From the NCBI GenBank assembly GCA_013289445.1, contig JABCZZ010000003.1:1-64000 (forward strand): a DNA stretch of 64,000 nt. Direction: 5' to 3'. Source of the DNA: Alphaproteobacteria bacterium. Lineage in GTDB: Bacteria; Pseudomonadota; Alphaproteobacteria; Rickettsiales; JABCZZ01. Every line of letters starts with the position of its first letter. Positions within the stretch are counted from its first letter, which is position 1. The notes under the pieces are model-generated. The model searched no databases and had not been told where the DNA came from. It was given only the letters and a program-made list of their open reading frames with translations. Shown here one piece after another: positions 28,743 to 42,457 of this stretch. Both the position numbers and the translations under genes were made by a program.

Positions 28743-29498
28743 ATGACTAAGAAACTTGAAGGAAAAGTAGCGGTAATCACTGGCGGCAATAGCGGAATGG
28801 GCTTGGCCACCGCCAAACTGTTTGCCGCCGAGGGTGCTTACGTCGTCATCACCGGGCGACGCCAAAGCGAGCTCGATAAAGCGGTGAAAGAAATCGGTAA
28901 TTCAAAAGTTACCGGCGTACAGGGCGATGTGGCTAAACTTGCCGATCTGGATCGCCTGTATTCCACCGTAAAAGCCAAACACGGCCATATCGATATTCTG
29001 TTCGCTAATGCCGGCCTGGGTAACCTTGCACCCCTTGGCCAGATTAGCGAAGAGAGCTTCGACCTGATGTTCAACGTCAACGTCAAAGGACTTCTGTTTA
29101 CCGTGCAGAAAGCCTTGCCGCTGCTCAAAGACGGCAGTTCGATTATCCTCAATGCCTCTATCGCGGCCTCCAAAGGCATGGAGAATTTCAGCGTCTATTC
29201 AGCTACTAAGGCTGCCGTGCGATCGTTTGCCCGCAGCTGGACGACAGACCTTAAAGCCCGTCATATCCGTGTGAATGCAATCAGCCCTGGTCCCATCGCC
29301 ACGCCGATTTTCGGCAAGATGGGATTAAGCGAGCAGGAGCAGCAGCAATTCGGTGCGGACATCGTGGGGCGCGTACCGATGGGCCGCATCGGCGCCGCTG
29401 AGGAAATAGCCACGGCGGCATTGTTCCTCGCTTCCAGCGACAGCAGCTTCGTCACCGGCATCGAGCTCACCGTCGATGGCGGCACTGCCCAAGTCTAG
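28743..29498 (+). CDS. SDR family NAD(P)-dependent oxidoreductase
   Basis: This 251-residue classical SDR has the cofactor motif TGGNSGMGLATAKLF, then NAGLGN, catalytic Ser in LNASIAASKG and the YSATKAAV Tyr/Lys pair, followed by NAISPGPIATPIF. The substrate is unknown. Many TetR-controlled SDRs of this type handle small aldehydes or quinones. AGGAG at 28731-28735 precedes the ATG. Predicted regulation is by the upstream TetR protein. Confidence 0.93.
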   Translation: MTKKLEGKVAVITGGNSGMGLATAKLFAAEGAYVVITGRRQSELDKAVKEIGNSKVTGVQGDVAKLADLDRLYSTVKAKHGHIDILFANAGLGNLAPLGQISEESFDLMFNVNVKGLLFTVQKALPLLKDGSSIILNASIAASKGMENFSVYSATKAAVRSFARSWTTDLKARHIRVNAISPGPIATPIFGKMGLSEQEQQQFGADIVGRVPMGRIGAAEEIATAALFLASSDSSFVTGIELTVDGGTAQV

Positions 29499-29536
29499 CA
29501 ACATTCAACGAACCGAGTGATACCCGGGAGGGACAT

Positions 29537-29716
29537 ATGAAGAAAATTACCTTATACATCAGCAAAGGCCGCGCCCTCGCGGCGGTGATTGTCCTGCTGG
29601 GTATCGCCGGTCTTACGTACTACACGACAGGGGCCAATGCCGTTATCTCAGCGTTGTCCAATACAGCGATTTCCATCGCGGCACAAACATTGGTGATGAA
29701 GAGCTTCAGGGCATGA
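29537..29716 (+). CDS. Small 59-residue membrane protein
   Basis: The ATG at 29537 has GGGAGGG at 29527-29532 just upstream. The product starts MKKITLYISKGRALAAVIVL, has one hydrophobic segment at about residues 13-29 (ALAAVIVLLGIAGLTYY) and then a weakly amphipathic stretch (AVISALSNTAISIAAQTL) ending in KSFRA. The gene follows the SDR stop by 38 nt and ends just before the convergent tRNA-Ser, so it may be the last cistron of the TetR-controlled unit. No family is recognised. Confidence 0.55.
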   Translation: MKKITLYISKGRALAAVIVLLGIAGLTYYTTGANAVISALSNTAISIAAQTLVMKSFRA

Positions 29717-29720
29717 GGCT

Positions 29721-29810
29721 TGGCGGAGAGGGAGAGATTCGAACTCTCGAAACCCTTGCGGGTTTAACGGTTTTCGAGACCGTCCTATTCAACCACTCTA
29801 GCACCTCTCC
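29721..29810 (-). tRNA. tRNA-Ser (anticodon CGA), CCA encoded
   Basis: On the minus strand the acceptor stem is GGAGAGG paired with CCTCTCC, followed by G and CCA. The anticodon loop CTCGAAA is closed by ACGGT/ACCGT. A long variable arm (ACCCGCAAGGGT) marks a class II tRNA. The T arm is GAGAG-TTCGAAT-CTCTC. The anticodon CGA reads UCG serine codons. Confidence 0.95.
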
Positions 29811-29994
29811 GTGCACGAAAAATTTCCAGAATTCAAATTGTTATAGGAGAACAATACGTTCTGGCGCAGTGGAAGGCGGGCAAAATAGCGCAAGTACAGC
29901 GCGCTAGCAACCTGAATATCTGTCTTTTTCGCGCCAAATTCCCAGAGGGCCGCACTCAAGGCCAACCTCTTGCTAAATGAGGCAAAGTTAGCGA

Positions 29995-30022
29995 TTGACA
30001 ATTGGACCTGCGTCTTTATATT
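29995..30022 (+). promoter_or_regulatory. Near-consensus sigma-70 promoter for rplU-rpmA
   Basis: TTGACA (29995-30000) and TATATT (30017-30022) are separated by 16 bp. It lies 25 bp before the L21 start codon, in keeping with strong ribosomal-protein expression and a short leader. Confidence 0.75.
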
Positions 30023-30047
30023 CCACCGTCCAAATCAGGAGACACCC

Positions 30048-30347
30048 ATGCTTGCAGTCATCCGCACCGGCGGAAAACAATATACGGTTGCCCAGGGCGA
30101 CGTCATCAAAGTTGAAAAACTTGAAGGCAAGGCCGGCGACAAACTCACGATCGGCGAAGTGCTTGCCGCCGACGGCAAACTCGGCGCGCCCTTGCTTAAA
30201 GGTGCGAGCGTCGCTGCTGAAATCGTCGAACAGACGCGCAACGACACGGTGCTCATTTTCAAAAAGAAACGCCGTCACAATTACCGTCGCAAGAATGGCC
30301 ATCGCCAGCAGCTGACGGCAATCAAAATCACCGGCATTACACTTTAA
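30048..30347 (+). CDS. rplU: 50S ribosomal protein L21
   Basis: This 99-residue protein starts [18 protein letters not shown] and has the C-terminal [18 protein letters not shown] and TAIKITGI that mark L21, which binds 23S rRNA domain I. The ATG at 30048 has AGGAGA at 30037-30042; an upstream in-frame extension is not conserved and lies over the promoter. rpmA follows after 15 nt. Confidence 0.97.
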   Translation: MLAVIRTGGKQYTVAQGDVIKVEKLEGKAGDKLTIGEVLAADGKLGAPLLKGASVAAEIVEQTRNDTVLIFKKKRRHNYRRKNGHRQQLTAIKITGITL

Positions 30348-30362
30348 AACGGAGAGACGTTC

Positions 30363-30623
30363 ATGGCACATAAAAAAGCAGGCGGCAGTTCACGCAACGG
30401 ACGTGATTCAGCAGGTCGCAGACTCGGCGTAAAGCGCTACGAGGGCGAAATCGTTCTTGCGGGCAACATCCTGGTTCGCCAGCGCGGCACCAAGTTCTAC
30501 CCGGGCAAGAATGTCGGCTTAGGCAAAGATCACACCTTATTCGCCAAAGCTACCGGCAAGGTCAGCTTCGCCCAGAAAGCTCTGGGACGCACCTATGTTT
30601 CGGTGGAGGCGGCACAAGCCTAA
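30363..30623 (+). CDS. rpmA: 50S ribosomal protein L27
   Basis: This 86-residue protein begins [20 protein letters not shown], the typical L27 N-terminus that reaches into the peptidyl-transferase centre, and continues with [19 protein letters not shown]. The usual order rplU-rpmA-obgE is kept. A strong terminator follows. Confidence 0.97.
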   Translation: MAHKKAGGSSRNGRDSAGRRLGVKRYEGEIVLAGNILVRQRGTKFYPGKNVGLGKDHTLFAKATGKVSFAQKALGRTYVSVEAAQA

Positions 30624-30646
30624 CCTTCTTCTTTAGAAGAATACAT

Positions 30647-32812
<2,166 letters not shown>

Positions 32813-32816
32813 ACCG

Positions 32817-32844
32817 TTGACTTTTGAACACGCGCCTCTTACAA
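32817..32844 (+). promoter_or_regulatory. Predicted promoter for tRNA-Ile
   Basis: TTGACT (32817-32822) and TTACAA (32839-32844) are 16 bp apart. A GC-leaning stretch follows before the tRNA 5' end at 32863. Confidence 0.5.
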
Positions 32845-32862
32845 ACGGCACTCCTCTAGAAG

Positions 32863-32939
<77 letters not shown>

Positions 32940-32947
32940 TTGCCAGA

Positions 32948-34324
32948 CTACCCGTGGATCATTTCACCGTGCTGGCTCTGGTCAAGACCGATGCGCTGGT
33001 CGGTCTCACTCAATGTAAGCCCCATCGTCGCCTTGATGATTCTAAGGAGGATGTAACTCACCACCGCACAATAGACGATGGTGATACCCACGGAAAGGAT
33101 CTGAGTAAAAAGCTGATTGATATTGCCCTCAAGCGCGCCCTTGGTGCCGCCGATGGATTCGACTGCAAATACGCCGGTCAGAATCGCGCCAATGATACCG
33201 CCGACGCAATGCACGCCGAACACGTCGAGCGTATCGTCAATGCCGAACTTGTACTTAAGACTGGTAGCGAGGTAGCAACAGATGCCCGCAGCCACGCCGA
33301 TATAAAACGCACCCTGCACATCGACAAAGCCGGATGCCGGCGTAATGGCAACCAGTCCTGCCACGGCTCCGGAAATGATGCCCAGCACGGTCGGTTTTTT
33401 CGATTTGAGCCACTCCACCGCCATCCATGCAAGACCGGCCGCTGCCGTTGCCACATGGGTCACTAGCATGGCCATGCCGGCGCGATCGCCTGAGGTCACT
33501 GCAGAGCCGGCATTAAAGCCGAACCAGCCGACCCACAGCAGCGAAGCGCCGGTAAGGCTTAAGCCGATATTATAAGGCGGCGTGTTACGGCGGCGTTTGT
33601 CGAAATCAAAGCCCTTGCCCATGACGATGGCGGCGACGATGCCTGCAACACCAGCATTGATATGCACCACGGTGCCACCGGCGAAATCAAGCGTCGTTCC
33701 CAGTCCGAAGAGGCCCGGATATTTATCAATATTGGTGCCGCCCAGCCAGCCGTGATCACCCCAGACCCAATGGGCGATGGGGATATAGACGAACGTGAAC
33801 CACAATCCGATAAACACCAGCATGGAAGAAAATTGGATACGCGTTGCCACTGCGCCCAGAATCAATGCGCCGGTGATGACGGCAAAGGTCAGCTGGAACA
33901 TGACATAGACCGATTCGGGAATGGTGGTGGCCAGAGGCGAGATGGCCTTAAGCCCCATGCCCGACAGCATGATGCGCGAAGCGCCGCCCAGATACAGCGA
34001 GCCGCCTTGGGTGAAGGCAAAACTGTAGCCGTAAATAATCCACAGCACGCTGATGAGGCAGCAGACGGCGAAACTTTGCGCCAGCACACCCAGTACGCAT
34101 TCTTTATTCACCATGCCGCCGTAAAACAGCGCAAGACCCGGAATGGTCATGAGCAAGACGATAGCAGTGGAGATAAGCATCCATGCCGTGTCGCCCGAGT
34201 CAATTTTGGCAGCGGCGGGCGTTTGTGCAAGCCCAAGCTGCGGAAAGATAAGCACGATACATGCGATCAGAAGAAAAAAGAAAACCGCAGAAAAAGAGCG
34301 CTTCGACAGACAATAAAGCATCAT
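32948..34324 (-). CDS. amtB: Ammonium transporter AmtB
   Basis: This 458-residue channel has a signal-like first helix (ACIVLIFPQLGLAQ) and 11 more membrane segments. DTAWMLISTAIVLLMTIPGLALFYGGMV is cut here to its key parts: DTAWML, GLALFYGGMV. The twin pore histidines lie in VVHINAGVAG and GVHCVGGIIG, with CHS-like Phe gates nearby. It conducts NH3/NH4+ into the cell. The usual partner glnK is not beside it. Confidence 0.95.
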   Translation of the reverse strand: MMLYCLSKRSFSAVFFFLLIACIVLIFPQLGLAQTPAAAKIDSGDTAWMLISTAIVLLMTIPGLALFYGGMVNKECVLGVLAQSFAVCCLISVLWIIYGYSFAFTQGGSLYLGGASRIMLSGMGLKAISPLATTIPESVYVMFQLTFAVITGALILGAVATRIQFSSMLVFIGLWFTFVYIPIAHWVWGDHGWLGGTNIDKYPGLFGLGTTLDFAGGTVVHINAGVAGIVAAIVMGKGFDFDKRRRNTPPYNIGLSLTGASLLWVGWFGFNAGSAVTSGDRAGMAMLVTHVATAAAGLAWMAVEWLKSKKPTVLGIISGAVAGLVAITPASGFVDVQGAFYIGVAAGICCYLATSLKYKFGIDDTLDVFGVHCVGGIIGAILTGVFAVESIGGTKGALEGNINQLFTQILSVGITIVYCAVVSYILLRIIKATMGLTLSETDQRIGLDQSQHGEMIHG

Positions 34325-34490
34325 AAAACCCTGCTTAAAATTCGATTCCGAATATTGCCTGCAGCCAGTAATTCCGGGTTTTTGTAGCTATTTGAGCCCG
34401 GTGCCGTTTGCGTAACATAGGTTTTTTTGTTTGTCAAAGCCCAACGAAAGAGGCTGGCGCCCTCCTGCGCACTTTATTATAGTGGCGGGC

Positions 34491-35147
34491 ATGATGCAGA
34501 TTTTGCGCCCGTTTTGGCTTGTGGCACTGTTGCTGCCCGCGATGATTTTTTGCGGCGCGCCGCCTGCCGTTGCGTTGCAATCCTATTTCATCAATAACGA
34601 AGTGAAAGCCGACAACATCGACATGTTCCCTAAATGGATGGACATGATCGCGCGCTATAACGCCGAGTCGCATCCGCTTGATAGTATCTGCGGACAAGAA
34701 CGTTACAGCACCTGCAAGCTCAAGGAATGGAAAGACTTCGTCGAAGGTCTTCGCGGTCAGCGCAGGCTTGACCAGATGGATCAGATCAATCGCTTCGTCA
34801 ACCGCTACCCTTACATCGAGGACATCGTCAACTGGGGGGTCGAAGACTACTGGGCCACGGTCTATGAATTCCAACGCAAGAGCGGCGACTGCGAGGATTA
34901 TGCGATTGCCAAATTCATGAGCCTGCGCGCACTCGGCGTGCCCAATGACGACATGCGTATCGAAGTCGTGCAGGATCTCAATCTGGGCGGCATTCTGCAC
35001 GCTATACTCATCGTGTTTGTCGGCGATCAGGTCTACGTGCTCGACAACCAGATCAAGCAGGTGATCCTGGCGGTGGATATTTATCACTATAAACCGATTT
35101 ATTCGATCAATGAGGCCCACTGGTGGCGCCATATCATGATTCAATGA
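34491..35147 (+). CDS. LapG-like transglutaminase-type cysteine protease (BTLCP/DUF920)
   Basis: This 218-residue periplasmic protein has a signal peptide (about 1-29, ends PPAVALQ). Catalytic residues are in LapG register: Cys134 in SGDCEDYA, His170 in GILHAILIV, Asp185 in YVLDNQ. Asp133 and Glu135 flank the Cys just as the calcium ligands do in LapG. LapG cleaves large surface adhesins when c-di-GMP is low and LapD releases it. No LapA-type adhesin is in the window. The gene is 54 nt before a membrane sensor with a degenerate HD-GYP domain. The start could also be TTG 34431. Confidence 0.85.
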   Translation: MMQILRPFWLVALLLPAMIFCGAPPAVALQSYFINNEVKADNIDMFPKWMDMIARYNAESHPLDSICGQERYSTCKLKEWKDFVEGLRGQRRLDQMDQINRFVNRYPYIEDIVNWGVEDYWATVYEFQRKSGDCEDYAIAKFMSLRALGVPNDDMRIEVVQDLNLGGILHAILIVFVGDQVYVLDNQIKQVILAVDIYHYKPIYSINEAHWWRHIMIQ

Positions 35148-35201
35148 TTTCATTTTTGCAAAAAACACTTATGATGCTGCGACCGGAATGAAAGGATGAT
35201 T

Positions 35202-37364
35202 ATGCCCTCGTCTTCGCACACTTCTTCGGGACTTCCTGAACTGACCCAACCCTCGATAAGCCCGTATAAGCTTGCAGTGTTGCTGGTCCTGCTGGCGATT
35301 ATCGGCATTATGCTGGTCACCAGTTTTGCCAGTTCCGACGAGGCGCATGAGCGCAATATCTGGCAGAACGAACTCAATCTGATTGCCGACAGCCGTGCGG
35401 CGGATGTCGAGGCGTGGCTCAATGGCCATTTCCGCGATCTCACCGAGCTTGCATCCAATCCGTCATTGCAGTTGTATCTCACCGAGCTCGAAACCGCTAA
35501 AACGACGACCACGTCGCACGGGCCCGCCATAGAGGATCCGGCACAGGCGGTTTATCTGCGCAACCTGCTGCTGGTGACTGCCGATCGCCTGGGCTTTGAA
35601 AACAAAACTTCCGATGCGCTCAAGTCGGTGCATGCCAATGTCCATAAACCCGCCGGCACCGGTCTGGTGATTATCGACAATAGCGGCAAGGTGCTGGTGT
35701 CCACCGACGGTTTGCCCGCACTCGATGCAGCGCTTGCTGTCAAGGTGGAGCAGGCGCCCAAAGGCCAGGCCTCGCTCATTGATATGTTCGCTTCGCCCGA
35801 AGGCGAAATCCATATCGGCTTTGTGCTGCCGATCTATCCCATTCAGGGGGATTCCGTGGCATCGCAGCAGATTGGCAAGCTCGTGGGCATCAAGACGGTA
35901 AACGACGATTTCTTTAAACTGCTGCAGCATCCGGGCACGATCGACAAGGCGCTTGAAGCGGTGCTGGTGCGCAAGGAAGGTGAGAACGTCATTTATCTCT
36001 CACAGCAGAAAGATACCCAGAAAGAGGCCGCTGCCGTTCCGCTTTCTACGCGCTTCCTGCTTTCCACCCCCGATCTCGATGCGGCCTATGCGCTTAGCAA
36101 TCCGGGTGTGTTTGCCAGCAAAATCGATCGGCAGTCGCGCCGTGTACTGATGACCAGCCGTGCCATTGCCGGCTCGCCTTGGGTGTTGTTGCTGCATATC
36201 GACCGTGATCAGGCGTTTGCCGAAAGTGACAGCCGAAGAAGCAAAATGGTTTCTATCATGGTGCTGGCGTTGATCGCTATCATCGCGAGCGTATGGGGAG
36301 CGTGGTGGTATGGCACGTCGCGTCGTGCCATGCTACTCTCCCTGCAGACAGGAAGGCTTGCCGCCCATTCGGTGGCGCAGGAAAAACTGCTGAGACTCGT
36401 GACCGATAACCAGCCGGAGCCGATTTTCATCGCCGACCAGAAGAATGTCGTGCGCTTTGCCAACGAGAAGGCTGCCAAGCTGTTTAACATTCATGCGACC
36501 GATGTCGTCGGCAAGGACCTGACGGCGCTTCTGGGGCAGGCGGCCGCGGCAGAATACAGTGAAGCCAGCAAATCGGCACTCACTTTTGGCAAGTCGCTGG
36601 CCCATACTCATCGCGTAGGGGAAGAAACGCATCAGCGTCTCATACGTTCCGAGCATATTCCTCTTTCCCATATTCCCATCGACAGCCTGCCATTTCCTTC
36701 GCCGGGCGTACTCGTGGTCGATCAGGACATCACCCAGATTGTCGCCGAGCGCGAGCGCCGTGCCCGTACGCTCAATCAGCTGATTGAAACGCTCGTGCGC
36801 ATGGTCGATGAGCGTGACCCATACGCCGCCAACCATTCTTCCAGCGTGGCGCTGGTGGCGCGTGAAGTGGCGACCGGCATGGGACTGGAGCGCAATCTTA
36901 TTGAAACCGCCGAGACTGCAGGACGGCTGATGAATATCGGCAAGATTGTGGTGCCGAGCAAAATCCTTACCAAGCGCGATGCGCTGGCGGAGGATGAAAT
37001 CCAGGCTATCCGCGATTCGCTCAGCCGCAGCGTGACGCTGCTTGAGGGCATCGAATTTGACGGCCCGGTGGTCGAAACGCTGAGACAGGCCGCAGAGCGT
37101 TATGACGGCACCGGCCCGCTTAAGCTTAAGGGTGAAGACATACTGGTTACGGCACGCATCATTGCGGTGTCCAACAGTTTCATCGGCATGATCAGCCCGC
37201 GCTCCTACCGCGCCGCGATTAGTATCGAGCAGGCGACCACGATGATGCTTGCCAATATCGACACCCAGTTCGACCGTCGCGTGGTGGTAGCACTCATCAA
37301 TTTTATCGAGAATAAACAGGGCAAGGAGATGCTCTCCCAGCTCTCGATAAAAAAAGTGGGTTGA
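35202..37364 (+). CDS. Membrane sensor: periplasmic Cache-like, PAS and degenerate HD-GYP domains
   Basis: This 720-residue protein has TM1 at about residues 23-43, a periplasmic domain of about 300 residues (Cache-like, e.g. VIIDNSGKVLVSTDG), TM2 at about 347-368, a PAS domain at about 395-510 (DNQPEPIFIADQKN) and an HD-GYP-type domain at about 530-700. The active site is lost: the HD pair reads MN (Met577-Asn578 in GRLMNIGK), the HHE block reads AAE, and GYP reads GPL (YDGTGPL). Only the first His (YAANHSSSVA) remains. It is therefore probably a c-di-GMP receptor or scaffold and not a phosphodiesterase. The ATG at 35202 has AAAGGA 5 nt upstream. Confidence 0.82.
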   Translation: MPSSSHTSSGLPELTQPSISPYKLAVLLVLLAIIGIMLVTSFASSDEAHERNIWQNELNLIADSRAADVEAWLNGHFRDLTELASNPSLQLYLTELETAKTTTTSHGPAIEDPAQAVYLRNLLLVTADRLGFENKTSDALKSVHANVHKPAGTGLVIIDNSGKVLVSTDGLPALDAALAVKVEQAPKGQASLIDMFASPEGEIHIGFVLPIYPIQGDSVASQQIGKLVGIKTVNDDFFKLLQHPGTIDKALEAVLVRKEGENVIYLSQQKDTQKEAAAVPLSTRFLLSTPDLDAAYALSNPGVFASKIDRQSRRVLMTSRAIAGSPWVLLLHIDRDQAFAESDSRRSKMVSIMVLALIAIIASVWGAWWYGTSRRAMLLSLQTGRLAAHSVAQEKLLRLVTDNQPEPIFIADQKNVVRFANEKAAKLFNIHATDVVGKDLTALLGQAAAAEYSEASKSALTFGKSLAHTHRVGEETHQRLIRSEHIPLSHIPIDSLPFPSPGVLVVDQDITQIVAERERRARTLNQLIETLVRMVDERDPYAANHSSSVALVAREVATGMGLERNLIETAETAGRLMNIGKIVVPSKILTKRDALAEDEIQAIRDSLSRSVTLLEGIEFDGPVVETLRQAAERYDGTGPLKLKGEDILVTARIIAVSNSFIGMISPRSYRAAISIEQATTMMLANIDTQFDRRVVVALINFIENKQGKEMLSQLSIKKVG

Positions 37365-37369
37365 AGCGC

Positions 37370-37398
37370 TTGACAGTCTGAGTTTGCACCCATAAAGT
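37370..37398 (+). promoter_or_regulatory. Predicted sigma-70 promoter for the carA operon
   Basis: TTGACA (37370-37375) is followed after 17 bp by TAAAGT (37393-37398), with CATAAA as a second choice. It starts just after the sensor gene's stop. Confidence 0.55.
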
Positions 37399-37425
37399 CC
37401 GGCAAATTCTGACGTAGTTTCCTTC

Positions 37426-38604
37426 ATGCCCGACGAAAAAAACGCCCTGCCTTCGCCTCTGAACGCAGCCTTGTTGCTTGCGGACGGAACGGTGTTTTGG
37501 GGCACCGGCATAGGCGCGCATGGCAGCGCGGTCGGTGAAATCTGCTTCAATACCGCGATGACCGGCTATCAGGAAGTGATGACCGATCCTTCCTACCAGG
37601 GCCAGATCATCGCCTTTACCTTTCCGCATATCGGCAATGTCGGCTGCAACAATGAGGATATCGAATCGCTCGATATTCCGGCACGCGGTGCCTCTGGTCT
37701 GGTCATCCGCGAACCCATCACCGATCCTTCCAATTTTCGCGCAACCAGGCATCTCAATGACTGGCTCATCCATCGCGGTGTCACCGGCATCTGCGGCATC
37801 GACACGCGCGCACTTACCCGCAACATACGCAAAAAAGGTGCGCAGAACGCCCTGATTGCCTTTTTTGCCGACACCGCCAAGACGCTCGATATCCATGCCC
37901 TGCAAAAGCAGCTGGCCAAAGTGCCCCATCTTGAGGGTATGGAGCTTGCCAAAGGCGTGAGCACGCCTGAGAGCTATGACTGGCAGATAGCGCGCTGGAA
38001 ACTTGGCGTGGGCTACGAGAATCTTGCCAAGCCGCTTTATCACGTGGTGGCAATCGATTACGGCGAAAAACTCAACATCCTGCGCTCGCTTGCGTCGCTT
38101 GGCTGCAAAATAACGGTCGTGCCCAGTGAAACTTCCGCTGAGGATATTCTAAAACTCAGGCCGCAAGGCGTTTTTCTCTCCAACGGGCCGGGTGATCCCG
38201 CAGCAACCGGCAAGTACGCTGTACCGGTCATCCGCAAACTTATTGATTCTGGTGTGCCGATATTCGGCATCTGCCTGGGACACCAGATGCTTGCTCTCGC
38301 GCTGGGGGGCAAAACCGAGAAGATGCATCAGGGGCATCGCGGTGCCAATCATCCGATCAAGAATCTTAAAACCGGACAGGTTGAAATCACCAGCCAGAAT
38401 CACGGCTTCGTGGTGAGTGAAGCCTCGCTGCCCAAAGAGGTGATGGTCACGCATACATCACTTTTTGACGGCACCGTGGCAGGTATTCGTATGAAGAATA
38501 AGCCGGTGTTTGCCGTGCAGTATCATCCGGAAGCATCTCCCGGGCCGCACGACTCGCTCTATTTATTTCTTGAATTCGTACATAGCATGGAGAAGCGCGC
38601 ATGA
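37426..38604 (+). CDS. carA: Carbamoyl-phosphate synthase small subunit
   Basis: This 392-residue glutaminase subunit feeds ammonia to CarB for pyrimidine and arginine synthesis. N-terminal domain: DGTVFWGTGIGAHGS, FNTAMTGYQEVMTDPSY. The class I amidotransferase domain has FLSNGPGDP, catalytic Cys in GICLGHQ, and QYHPEASPGPHDS. It overlaps the next, unknown gene by 4 nt. Confidence 0.97.
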   Translation: MPDEKNALPSPLNAALLLADGTVFWGTGIGAHGSAVGEICFNTAMTGYQEVMTDPSYQGQIIAFTFPHIGNVGCNNEDIESLDIPARGASGLVIREPITDPSNFRATRHLNDWLIHRGVTGICGIDTRALTRNIRKKGAQNALIAFFADTAKTLDIHALQKQLAKVPHLEGMELAKGVSTPESYDWQIARWKLGVGYENLAKPLYHVVAIDYGEKLNILRSLASLGCKITVVPSETSAEDILKLRPQGVFLSNGPGDPAATGKYAVPVIRKLIDSGVPIFGICLGHQMLALALGGKTEKMHQGHRGANHPIKNLKTGQVEITSQNHGFVVSEASLPKEVMVTHTSLFDGTVAGIRMKNKPVFAVQYHPEASPGPHDSLYLFLEFVHSMEKRA

Positions 38605-39115
38605 AATACGGCAAGGACACAATAAGCAGCGCAGAATGGAAAACTTTGTGCGCACACCCGACATTCACTACCAATTGGGACAATGCGACGCAAACCGGCT
38701 CACTTGCCATACATGGAGACTATTACCAAACCAGGTTAAAGAAGCTTTCCGCGTTTGCCGAAAAACAGCAGCTGAAGGATTTCGATGCGATACAATGGGT
38801 GAAATTTCTCAATGCCTATCATACCCACATCATTGGTTTTTTGCCGTCAGAACGCACTGGCCGGATTTCAACTCCCCAGTTACAGAAGAGCGAGTTGCGT
38901 GAATTATATTCGCTGATATATCATTTGCTGCCCGAGGACGGCACTCATACGCTTCACGGCGGCGGAAAGAACGCATGGCGCAGCCATATCAAACAATTTT
39001 TCGAGACACTGCAATTAGGCGAAATTCTTAACGAAGCCCAATCCGCCGCCAATCTGCAAAAACTGGCCGCGCAGGGCGCCCAATACACCAAAAAAAGACA
39101 CGGAGGCATTACCTG

Positions 39116-39116
<1 letters not shown>
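38601..39116 (+). CDS. Uncharacterised protein translated between carA and carB
   Basis: I do not recognise this 171-residue protein. It has no signal peptide or membrane segment and is Lys/His/Gln-rich and probably helical ([32 protein letters not shown] is the most ordered part; key residues W and HTH). The end is basic ([14 protein letters not shown]). It overlaps carA by 4 nt (ATGA) and carB by 1 nt (TGATG), so its translation is coupled on both sides and it is very likely expressed with carbamoyl-phosphate synthase. Confidence 0.75.
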
Positions 39117-42343
<3,227 letters not shown>

Positions 42344-42347
42344 TTTG

Positions 42348-42371
42348 TTATCCCCAATTAGCTGTGGATAA
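42348..42371. promoter_or_regulatory. Inverted pair of DnaA-box-like sites
   Basis: TTATCCCCA (42348-42356, one mismatch) and TGTGGATAA (42363-42371, perfect box on the other strand) face each other across 6 bp. They sit upstream of a TATAGT -10-like hexamer (42395-42400) that could serve the TPR-pilT-pilU block. Confidence 0.4.
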
Positions 42372-42457
42372 CTAAACTTTCCTAATGACCTAGCTATAGT
42401 TTTGTTTTATTAATGGACCCACTAGATATAGCGGGGATGGGTGGCTATAAAACAAAC

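Noticed and set aside
36333..37550. Minus-strand frame of 405 codons across the end of the HD-GYP gene and start of carA
   Set aside because: It spans two well-supported plus-strand genes and their promoter; the amino-acid content is that of an antisense frame.
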